Assembly: GCF_023898315.1 (NCBI RefSeq)
Contig: NC_064615.1
Span: 733,753,450-733,817,449, forward strand
Source of the DNA: Schistocerca nitens
Taxonomy: Eukaryota > Arthropoda > Insecta > Orthoptera > Acrididae
Direction of reading: 5' to 3'
Length of the DNA stretch: 64,000 bases
Numbering within the stretch: the first letter of the stretch is position 1; the number at the start of each line of letters is the position of its first letter. The notes beneath the pieces are model-generated. The model was not told the origin of the DNA. It saw only the letters and a list, made by a program, of their open reading frames with translations, and did not search any database. Both the position numbers and the translations under genes were made by a program. This document shows, in pieces, positions 12,235-24,400 of the stretch.

Positions 12235-15200
12235 GTAAGTTCATTACTTCGCTTAACATGGAATACATTTTGTTACCTGTGACACATGTCAACACAATCC
12301 GTCCAGTGGAGTTACATTACCCGGTGGTAAATAAGTGATTGATAGCGCACCTGAGAGAATGGTGAAACGAAAGGAATCTTGTTTTTAGGAATTCCACTTC
12401 GTCCACTTGGAAAATTAATTTTTGTCAGTAGTTGAGTACAGGGAATGATTGACAATAGTAACTACCAAGTACACATTACGATACTACGCAAAAATATGAC
12501 TATTTAGATTCCTAAGTGAAGATTCTCCCTTTGTTCCACGTGAACACAGTGCAGATTAAAAAAAAAAAAAGAAACTGAAAACTTTTGTTCCCCGTTCCCA
12601 TGGTCAAAGATCTAGAATGTTAAATGTGCATTTGGACGCATGCCATTAGTATAGCAAAAAGTGCTGCTTACTTCATATAGATGCAGAATTCTGTGTTGAT
12701 GAATGAAGATGAGAAAGTAACGCCATCGATGCCGAGATCGTTAGAGACCCAGAACGAAATTACTTGGATGAGGGTAGGGACAGGAGTCGGGTTTGTGGGC
12801 CCCATAGTAATAGCAGTCGTCTTAAGCATTTCATAAAAAATATCTGAGAAGATCAGAAATACTTATTTCTGGTTTCAGTTACAATATTTTGAATCTGCAG
12901 TTTATTAGCTCCGTTCCACTGTATAAGCGTTTTCTAATTTATACGTGTTATTTATCCTGTATATTTTTTCTTGTTGATGCCGACGCATTGCTGTATGACC
13001 TAAAAGTCGCAGAAATACTTTTGAATTTGTTACACAGCTACTTAGGTAAACATTTAATTATTTTGTTTATCATCTAATTATTTCCAATACATTTCTTAAA
13101 GGCACAAGAGTATGTAACAGTCGACATACAAGAAGGCACTCTGAGAGGACAGATGTCACAAACGTACACGAACAGATCCATGTTCAAGTTTGAAGGTATT
13201 CCGTATGCGGAACCGCCAGTTGACGATCTCCGTTTCCAGGTAAGTGGTTTACAACTGATACTCAATTTAATTTTTTGCTTAGTGTACGAGAAAAGTTCAG
13301 ACAACTTACACCACACATTTAAAATCCTATCTTATTCTGAATTGAACTTCTGTGGGTAGTTTTGAAAATGCATTTGGTTATGATTACACTTCATTTTGTA
13401 TTTTGTTGAGGGACTTTGCTGCTATCTCTGTATAGCAGCACCATGACCGAGCTGTTGACCGAACTAGGCTAGCATTACATTCCTTTAGATTGCACTTAAT
13501 ACAAGTGTGACTTGTAGGAATTAGTTCCTAAATTTCATCAAGTGATTCGACTACCACAAATTTTGGCCGTGTGCACACAGTCTAGTAATTTGACAATTTT
13601 CTTTTATTTCTTGTTTAATAGATACTGTAAGCGCTTCGGATTTAGTAGCTACCACTACGTATGTAAATATCATATGATATCGGGTGAGAGGAGCTCAAAA
13701 ATAACAAGAAAGATGGTTACGCAACGTAATTATGTCAGCCGATACATGTTACTTACAAAAATCTGTAGCTAAGCAGTATATTATGATAAATGGTTATCGA
13801 CCCACAGTTAAAAGCGGGACATGGGATACGGTGAATAGTAGGCGAGGCAAGCGCATGTATGTGTTTCCTTGAAAGCATTTTATGACACTGTAATTGAATG
13901 TAAGGAAAATCTCATTCACAGAATTAGATTGAACTGACGTTTTTATGGTCGTTACCAACAAAATTCTGTTGAGTTAGAAGAATGTTAGGTATCAGCAACA
14001 GCAAAGAGCAATAATCTTCGTAGATATAGTGTTCAAATCATGTTACCGGATTTCTTGTAGGTGTAGGCCGATTGTGTAGAAGGTACCAGTGGTTATAATT
14101 GAACTGTCGGTGATCGAAATGCTGCAGTGCCTCCTGCAGACATTGTGCGACTCTGAAACATCGTAGGTGTGTTCATTAATCGGTACCCTCGCAAAGTATA
14201 CTGAAAAAAAAAATGATAGCTCTATTTTGTGCCACCAAGTCAAAACACGACGCGATAACAGTCATAATGTGAAATGTTTCCTGTCATGACGTCAGTTTGC
14301 TGTTTGTCGCTAGACTACTCGTGTTGATTCCTGTTGTGAAGTCTCTGTCGATGTAAAAGGTTAAGGAGGTTGAAGTTTTCCGTACGAAGGGAAATGGATA
14401 TTGAGGAGGACATTGCTCCGCTGGTAAAATTAATTTACCAGAACGGCGACAGTAATATCACTGCCCTGAGGTAATATCGCAGACAGAAACAGCTGCGAAG
14501 AGGTCCATTGTCAGTAAATCTGCTACCGAGTATGTTAAAGAAACCTGAAGAAACAGGTGACTCAAATATTGCAGCAGGGAGAGGGAAGCGGCCCATGCCC
14601 GTTGCAGCTATTGATGATGTTGCTGGAGCTATAGCCGACGGTGCAGTACATACCTCAGATTTTGCAGTCAGCTCTTGAACTGTTCATGGGAGTTGTTTTT
14701 CCCCTGGTCAACAGTTCAAAAGACTTTGCGGCGCATTTTACATTGGTATTCGTGCAGGATTCATGAATGTGCACTAAATGATGTCCCAAAATCGGCAACG
14801 ACCCCATGACTATGTCCTTCGTTTTTTGGCAAGCATGGAAACGGATGACTTGTGGCCAGTGAATATTCTTTGGATTGACGAGACACATTTTACTATGCAC
14901 GGTGTCGCGAATGCACAGGACTGTCGCATGTGGAGTTCTACTCAGCCACACGTGCAGGAACATCCACTGCACTCAGTTCATGTGAGTGGGTGGTTTGGTT
15001 TCACAATCTCCCTCCAGCTCGGTACGTTTTCCTTCGATGCCATCTCGCAGGGTATTAGGTGTACGGTGACATTTGTTCGTTATAAGGATCTCTTTGAGCA
15101 ACAAGTGATTCCAGCTTTTCAAGAATGCGTCTATGTCCTCATCTCCCTTCCTCATCTTAAGAATAGCATACGACAACATACTATCCTGATTACACCAGAT

Positions 15201-15407
15201 ATCTGTCGACCTTGCTATGTTATGAATGCAGCATGTTGCTGAGTCGCGACGCCATATCGAACACATGCTGTAACTTGTCACCATATCCTAACAAAACTAT
15301 CGGAACTATCATTATCATGTGTTTGATCGTTCCTTCTCTCTTCCTGCTCCCACACGACATTCTTACTGCTTACAGCACCATATTTTACCCGGTGGAAGGA
15401 AGTGGAA

Positions 15408-15477
<70 letters not shown>

Positions 15478-18400
15478 GCACTCCGCGTTTCAGTGTCCCG
15501 CGAAGTCTACATCCCACACTGCAACTCTCGGAACACCATCAGTTTAATTAGAACAATCCAGTAATTCCTTTGCCTAGTGCTCCATTGTGGAGCAAAATGT
15601 GCAGTCCACAGCAGCGTCTGTTCTGCTGTTCTGTCCATTTGTACCAATATTACTGGATCCATCAAGAATTGTCGAAGATACCGGAAGGTTCTGATGAAGG
15701 TAGTATGTCACTTCTCACAATATTCCGAATGCGTTACAGGCGGGGGATGTGTATGAACAGTTGCTCGATATAGGTGTTATTTTAGGTTAAAAGAAAGTTT
15801 CCTGAACAACAGGCGTTCATGTTGTAGATGACATGCTGTCCAAGGAGAGACGATGAGTTGTCGAAGCTGTGTGGAAGGAACAGAAAAAAAGTAAAGCTCT
15901 ATAATGAGCATAAGAATGTAATCAATCAAATCAAAGTTAAAACCAACTTCTTTCAGTGAATAACATCTACTTTCCGTGTATTTTTGAGTACAAAAACACT
16001 GGAGATCTCGAAATATTCCTGAAATTAATTTGGGTCAAAGTGGTCCCACCAACCCATAATGTTGAATCTGTTTTCATACAGCGGGCTCAGTTTAGTTTTA
16101 CACTTCTTTTCCACATTAGAAAACTGTCAAGGAACTCTACAGTTCGTTGCCCCTCTCTGGTCTCACTCCGTGCGTCCTTAAGCGCTTTTTATCTCATGAT
16201 ACCAGGGTAACTTTTATTGTCTCCTTCTTATACTGGATTGCCATATAATCTTCTTCTGCTTCTAACAACACAACTTCTGTACAATTTCAGGTATCGATGT
16301 ACGTCCGAAAACAACTGTACTGGAGCTTATCTAGTTTATCGAGATACTTTACCCGTAAACAGCATTGTCTTACACCGCTACATCACTATCATCTGAGCAA
16401 GTTCGTCATCTCTTTGACAGTCACTTACTTTTCCATTGAAGATAACGGTTTAATTTTACGCAGATTCAATGCAACACCTTCTCAGAGAACATTTCACACG
16501 TTTCAATATATTTTTGCCTACAACTTTATTTTGTTTACATTATTTGTAAGTTACGAGATCTCCAGAAGAAATTTCTATTTGTCCAGCCGCCAGTAAGAAA
16601 AGCAGCGTGGTCTGGCATCAGAGATGCCCTGCATATAGGAGGCAAATGCCCTCAGTATAAGAGCGGAAAAACATCCGGAGAAGAGGACTGCCTCTACCTC
16701 AACGTTTACGGACCAGGGGTATGTGTTCACTATGGCAGGTAGTAGATACATCATTAATGTAATCAGATAATATTTTCAATACTTTAGAATGAGAAAAAGT
16801 GTTATAAAAAAGAAGTGTTCGTAACTATTTGTTACAAAAATTCGTATTACGTTGTGGTATTCCTTATTTTCGACAGAGGCCATCACAGAATGGAACACAG
16901 AAGGCAGTTATTGTTTGGATCCACGGTGGATGTTTCACAGGAGGAGCTGGAACGTCCGGAAAACCGGAGTACTTCGTGGACAACGATGTCATACTCGTCA
17001 CCATAAATTACCGCCTGGGAATTCTCGGTAAAAATTCTTAATATCAAATCTTCTCGGATAATATACTGTACAAAGTAAAACGAAATTTTTTTTTCATTGC
17101 TTTAAACTGACATCATGAAAATAATTCGATATGGTTTCTTTTTCGTGAAAAGTTTTCTATTTTTTATTAGTGCTGTGAAGAAAATTTGAACAGAACATTT
17201 AAGTTGACTGCTTGCTCACGTTGTTTAGTGTAATCACTTGTTCATCTGTGTCAAATCGGCAGAGTCATCCTTTTGTATTATTAGACCCTGTACTGGAATT
17301 AATGAAAGCAATTATCATCGGTCATCTGATGAATAAGTAATTTACTTAACTTAATAGTTTTGGTCGTAGTCGTATTCTTATACATCCGTAACAGCCGATA
17401 AAGGGATTTCAAGAGTTAAAATGGCAGTTACGTAAGCACAAAGGAACCAAAATTTAGTTTTTGAAATAGTATTGTTGTACAACACACACATAGGTTCAGG
17501 GAAGAATTTAAAAATATGTGAAACATTAAACAGAGTACTAAAAAGAGCGCTGGATCAACAAACACGAATATGGATACAAATTTTATTTCACCTAAACGCT
17601 TGTTCTAGACAATTTATCAAAGCGATAAAGCAATCTATGTTTACATGACTGACTACCAAGAAATTCGTTTGAGGATTGGTGATCTGATGTGAAGTTACAT
17701 ATCGTTCGTCATGGAATACTCGTACAAGCAGATAGTATATTTCTGAATACATAAATAACTGAAGCATTGGCATATAAAATATAAATAACCAAATAGGAAT
17801 TCTTATTTGTTGGAAGTGAGTCTTCTAGCACATACACTATGAAACAGCTACTAAAAATACATAATGCAAGTCCACTTTCACATCTCACATGCTGCTGTTA
17901 CCAGCACATGGGTGCATTGAAAAATCGATATTACTCTATGAATAATTGGAAACCAAATGCTTGAAAAATGAAAATAAAGTGTTAGGAATTCGTATTCATG
18001 AACATGAGTTTTATTTTAAAAACCATCCTACAAGCCCAGGAAACGCGAAATCATAGAAAATCCAAGTTCTCCAGCGACAATCCGGTGGCTGCACTGAATA
18101 CATCGATCACACTTCAAAATCTGTATTACGAAAATAGATGTCCCCAACAGCTATTAAATTAATTATTTTTCGCATCTAAGAAGTTGTAAATTTTGTAAAA
18201 TATCCAAAAACTACAGCAGCCGAGCAAAAAATTGCTATGTTTACATTACTACTAGACGTTCATATACGGAAAACGCTGTTCGATCGAACAATATTTTTTA
18301 AAGAAATGTCTGTAAAGTAGAAGAAAGCATGAGTTAATTCCCACATGTCCACGTATTGTTCACATTTGTGCCGAAAATTCAGAAGTATTTTTCATTAATA

Positions 18401-21400
18401 GATTTCAACAGTTGTTTGTAGGCCTGAAAAGTTGCTGCCGTAAGACTACACAGTCCATTCTTATAGCAGAAAAAAGAAACAAGTATTAGCTAAGTAGGCA
18501 AACACACAGACTGACTGTTGAGCCACACCCTCAAATAAAATATTTCCGAGACAGTGCTAAAAGTACTATTTGGCATTGCTTGTTGTGTTAATACACCTAC
18601 AAAGTATATATTCCAGCATTTAGAAAGATTCTGAAGCACAAGGCTTACAACACCAGCAAAATAAGTGTTAGCTTAGAAGGCAAATAGACAGACTGGCTGT
18701 AAGTAATGAAGCACATGCTCATATAAAATATCTCCGAGACATTGCTAAAGCATGATGGTTACGAGGTTAATACACCTTAAAAGTGCATTCAAGCATTTAA
18801 AAGCTTCTCAAGCACTATGTTAAGGAGAGACAAAGATAATGCATTGTGCTATTTACTAGAAATCGTAAAAACTAAGCTATTCACTGCCAATTATTGCTAC
18901 TTAGAAATAACACAGACGTACCGAAAGCCATTTAAATAAGAGCTGTTAGCAGTCAGAAGGCTCCCTAAAAGCTTTATTTACTGTATTTGTATATTATTGC
19001 TTACAGTATCCTAAAACAATGCATCAGCAGTGCTATTTACACTGTTAAACACGCAAAGCGAGTATTTAAGCTGTGACGTTGCATTACCAAAAAATTTGGC
19101 TTTCCAAAATAAAATCTTGTATTCAAATACACCACCACAAACACACACACACAACACAACTGTCTTATTAGGAAAGGAAAAGAAGGGGAACCCATATTTC
19201 TTACTAAATATATTACGCAGACAACAGAAATATATACATTCGTTAAATGGTTCAAATGGCTCTGAGCACTATGGGACGTAACTGCTGAGGTCATCAGTCC
19301 CCTAGAACTTAGAACTACTTAAACCTAACTAATCTAAGGACATCACACACATCCATGCCCGAGGCAGGATTAGAACCTGCGACCGTAGCGGTCGCGCGGT
19401 TCCACACTGTAACGCCTATATATTTGGCTCGTAAACACGTGACCAAGGACTATAACAGTGAGAGATGTGAAATTTCGAAAAACAATGTCATAGTCGGTAT
19501 CTCAGAAAAAAAACTAGTTACCATAATATCTTGCATGACGTCGTACACTTATCAAGCACAAATTATAAATTATCTCATCTGAATTGTCTGTTTAATTCAT
19601 TTAAATAGATCTTTATCATTATATAAACAAAATCGCTAAAAAAATTCGGTTTTGTACCGCTTGCAGACGCAAAGAGCCATAATAATACACATAACGCCTA
19701 AGAAATGACGTTGTCTCACTATACTCCATAGCTACAAAGGCTAAACAGTGTCTCAGCACGTGTAAAAACGATGCTATTCTCTACAATGTGCTACTATATA
19801 GATGTAGATATGTAAGTCATCGTGCTCCAATTCATTAATGCATCACATCGAGAAACAAGGTTAGAGATTGTACCAGTCCACGAAGGTGCCTCAGCTAGAA
19901 TGTGCGGTTAATATCAGGCCATCAATCACATCGTCCTTGTTAGGACTTCCAATACGCAAAACTCAAACAAAATAACTGCGAATATTAGGAGGTATGGTAC
20001 CTCAACAATGTAATGCAACACCATGTCAGTGCCGGTTTTCAAGGACGTAGATATCGAGGTCGTAATACACGGAAAATAATGTGATTGCAGCGCCAATGGC
20101 GGTATAGAATTACCATAAATTGCCAAAGTGACGTAATAATATTCCACAACAGTGTACTGATAAGTCATCAATGACATAGCTAAACAGTCTTCCATACGGA
20201 ACCAAACACACCATCCATTCCTTAACGGTCTCCAGGCAGGTAATACCGTACTCAGTTACGTATTTGGCCACTTTATAGAACCTACCACATGCTTACCAAT
20301 AGCACTCCTGGCTTGTGATTTCATATATTTAATATCTCATATAACTTTTACTGTACCGCTGACAGTCACTCACGTTGAACAGTCATTCCTAACTGTCTTA
20401 TAGTATAGCATAACCCTAGGTGCCACTGTATTTGCGAGCTGTCGCCTCCAACCGATCATTACGCTCCACCTCTGAATACTTTTATAAAACTACCGAAGCT
20501 GACTGGTTCCGTTAATTTAGATTTATACTGTAGTTTTGTGAGGTGGAATATGCGTGCTGTGTATGAATTAGTATCGACATAGCACATTTACAAACAATGG
20601 CGGCGGATAATAGCACAAGGGCGTGATTTCATGGTTAATTCCGCGACATGTGTGACAAGAGTACTAAACAACGACCGACGGACATACAGTCGACGGTATT
20701 GTGGAGAACAACGCTTCTCCTGTATCCATACAGTACTACAGTTGGAGCAGAGTAGCCTGTTTTAGCCGTGTGCAGACAGAATGTCGTTATTGGTCTTCAT
20801 AGGTGCCAGTAGACAAAGACTAGAGGGGGCTTCCGACGCGGTGCTATCAGATCTGACGGAGACACAGCATACAGGTGCAGGAGACACATAACCGGATTAG
20901 GTGCTCAGTACAAGGAGTGGAAGCTGTTACAACTGAGTGATATCAAAGTGTCGTTTGTCGTCCATTTCTCATGAGCTGTTAACAATCTGACGGTAGCAGG
21001 AAGGTGGACCTGTGGCGGTGTTAGTGATTTACTACAAGTCGTTACTGTTGACACAGCACCCTTAAAAAATATCATTTTACTGATAATACAACATGAAGTT
21101 GGCATATATAGCATTGCAGCAAACCTACCAAGTTACATCACAATACTAACATATACTGGTGGCGATATAATGCTGTTTACTAATGCATGTTTACAAATAA
21201 TGTCAAGGCTCCATTTTCTGGACGTTTCTGTATTTGATTTCGACACTCGGTAGAGCACTTTGTAATAGATATATGTATAACACATAACAAAGTTCGTGGA
21301 TAGGGTTATGAACAGAATGTGTGAAATTCCTTACAAAAAGGAAAGACATTGACTGTACTTTACAACAGATACATACTAATGTGAGAACCGTGGAGTATAA

Positions 21401-24400
21401 GATGTTACAAAGGCAAAACCCCACTATTTGCTTATACTGTGTTAATTAATTTGAATGAAAATGTAGCTGAAAAAACTATAGGCTCCCAAACAAGCAACAC
21501 ATAAGAGAATGGAGCCTGCAGACTTACCACAGGTTGTTAATGTGCCCACATGGAAGGAATATTGCACCCATCTCGTCCTAGAAAAAAATTTACATTTTTT
21601 TACATTTTATACATGTATCGTAACCCTTATAACTCTTAAAAACAATAATAATATTTAGATTTTGCTCCATATATGTAAACATTTTTGGTATTGAAAAATT
21701 CATATTTATTTTTTCCGCCTCTGTCAAAACCACATACCATGTGGCAACATATGAGCAATAATTTTCTTTTATACACGCTAAATTCACTGTGTTGTCCTAC
21801 ACTGGAACGACAGTGTGTCTGCGAGGAATAATGGAGGAAATCTGCAAGGAAGCACAGGAGACCTCTTCCAGGTTTTATTGGCATATTGCTGTTTACGTGA
21901 ACGTTTTATTTGAGCGACGGCAATTTGCAGCGTGTCAATGTCGGCATCTCTTCTGTATTGGGTTTTGGTGGGAGCTGTTTGAAATAGAGGAGTTCGTATG
22001 TCATAGGAAAGTGCAGCTCATGCAGATATAATGGTATCGCTTCTGCAATAGACTTTTGTACACTGAGAGCCAATTAACCTACGAGTTCAGGCCAGAAAAT
22101 GTCAACGTTGACACTAATATCTCTCCCAGCAATAACCGTCTTAGCGCCTCAATAGTAAGTGCTTTCAGTGAGAGTCCACTGGATCGTATGACAAAGTGTG
22201 TATTATTAAAAAGCAGAGTGTTGTAAACATCGGAGTGCTGTGTGAGGCGGTATGTTTTGCTAATGATCAGACACATCCATTGTGTAATGATGTGAAGAAT
22301 GAGTTCGACACTATTGTGCATGGTATTATTCAACAATGCCTGTGTGTTGACAATGAGTTTAGAGATATTATAGCAGCCCATGGGCAGGATTGTATATACA
22401 GTGAATTTATCATGCGTAAAAGAAAATTATTTGTCAAGTGTTACCGAGTCGTATGAGGTTGTGACGGAGGAGAAGAAAATGATTATTATTGAAAAATGTT
22501 TACATACATGAAGCAACATGTGGTACACTATTATTGTTTTTAAAGAATTATAAGGGTATTAATATATGTATCAAATGTGAAAAAGATGTAAAATATTATT
22601 CCAGGACGAGGTGGGTGCAATATTCACTCCCTGTGGACACATTACCAACCTGAGTTAAGTGAGCACGCTCCATTCCATTGTGTATTGCTTTTTTAGGAGC
22701 CTACTACATTGTCTATAGCTAGATCTTCATTGAATGTAATTAACAACAGTGTAAGAAAATAGCGTATTTTGGCGTTTCTAACATGTTATACTCCACAGTT
22801 CTCATGTTAATATCTATCAGTTATAAAGCACAATATATTTCTTTCCTTTTTGTAAGCAAGTACACACGTTCAGTTCATAAAGTAACCCACGAACACTGTG
22901 ATTTGTTAAATATGTGTATTAAAACATGCTCTACCGTATTTATGAATCAAATACGTTAACGTTCAGACTGTGAGGCATTGAGCTTATTTGGAAACACGCT
23001 TGGGTAAACAGCATTATATTGCCATCAGTATATGTTACTATTGTGATGTTACCTGAAAGGTTTGCTGAAGTACTATATACATCAACTTTATGATGCATTA
23101 TAAGTAAAACAATTTGGTTTGAGGACACAATGTCAGCAGTATCGACTTGTAGTAAATCACTGACACCGGCACAGCTCCTCCTTCCTGCTACCGTCAGATT
23201 GTTCACAGCTCATGAGAACAGGACGAAAAACAACAATTTGATATCACTCAGTTGTAGCAAGTTCCACTCCTTGTACTGAGCACCCAGTCGGGTAATGCGT
23301 CGGCCGCAGCTGTATGCTCTGATTCGCCGGCCAGTGTGGCCGAGCGGTTCTAGGCGCTTCAGTCTGGAACCGCGCAACCGCTACGGTCGCAGGTTCGTAT
23401 CCTGCCTCGGGCATGGATGTGTCTGATGTCCTTATGTTAGTTAGGTTTAAGTAGTTCTAAGTTCTAGGGGACTGATGACCTCAGAAGTAAATCCCATAGT
23501 GCTCAGAGCCATTTGACCCACCCCATTACGTTATTATCCGCCGCCATTCTTTGTAAATATGTTATGACGGTATTAATCCATACACAGCGCTCGTATTACA
23601 CCTCACGGAACTACACTATACATATACATTAAAGGATCCAGTCAGCTTCGGTAGTTCTATAAAATTATTCCAAGGTGAAGTGTAATGTTAGGTTGGAGGC
23701 GACATCTCGCTTATACAGTGACACCTAGAGTTATGCTATACGATAAGACAGTTACGACTGACTGTTCAAGGTGGATGACTTCCCTTTGTAGGGTAAAAGT
23801 TGTATAGTACACTAAATATGTGAAATATTGGTAAGCACCTGATAGGTTCTATAAAGGGAACAGACACGTAACTGAGTACTGTATTACTTGCCTGGAAAAC
23901 ATACAATGGATGGTATGTCTGGTCCCCTTGGAAGACCGTGTAGGTATGTGGTTGATGACTTACCAGCTACACTCTTGTGGAATATAATTACGTCACATTG
24001 GCTGTTTTTGTTAATTCTGCAACGCTACTGCCGCTGCAATCACTTTATTTTCCGTGTATTTCGACGTCGATGTCTTCGGTTTTGCAATCTGGCATTGACA
24101 TGCTGTTACACTACATTGTTGAGGTACCATACCTCCTAATATTCGCAGTTATTTTGTTTGCGTTTTGTGTATTGGAAGTGCTGACATGAACGATTTAATT
24201 GATGGCTTGATATTAACCGTATATTAAAGCTGAGGCCATGGACTGGTACAAACTCTAACATCGTTTCTGGATGTGATGCACTAATGTTTTAGAACACGAT
24301 GACTTACATATCTACATCTATATATTCGTATATTATAGAGAATAGCATCATTTTTGCAAGTGTTGTTACACTGTTTAGCCTTAGTAGCTATGGAGTGTAG

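Larger units (their letters stand above)
17690..21815 (+). repeat. Left arm of ~8.4-kb imperfect inverted repeat
   Basis: This arm pairs with 22385-26065 in reverse complement along its whole length, roughly 80% identical in the pieces compared by eye. Anchor pairs include 'gtaggatggttttt' (rc near 18035; + near 25727), 'aaaataattaatttaatag' (rc near 18165; + near 25590), and 'gaggtaccatacctcctaat' (rc near 20000; + near 24121). It contains a SINE at 19245-19417 and a ~182-bp tandem duplication near 18478-18840, both absent from the other arm. No transposase or RT motif was recognised. Confidence 0.85.

Noticed and set aside
23336-23420. tRNA gene candidates at SINE heads (also 6370, 39960, 55020, 58830, 63640)
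   Set aside because: They have pol III A and B boxes but belong to longer repeated units with SINE bodies and target duplications, so they are SINE heads and not tRNA genes.
19926-24189. Matching hydrophobic open frames in both arms of the inverted repeat (about 70-90 codons)
   Set aside because: They are roughly as similar at the protein level as at the DNA level or less (about 74% of residues by my count), so there is no sign of selection for a protein; they follow from the arms being copies.
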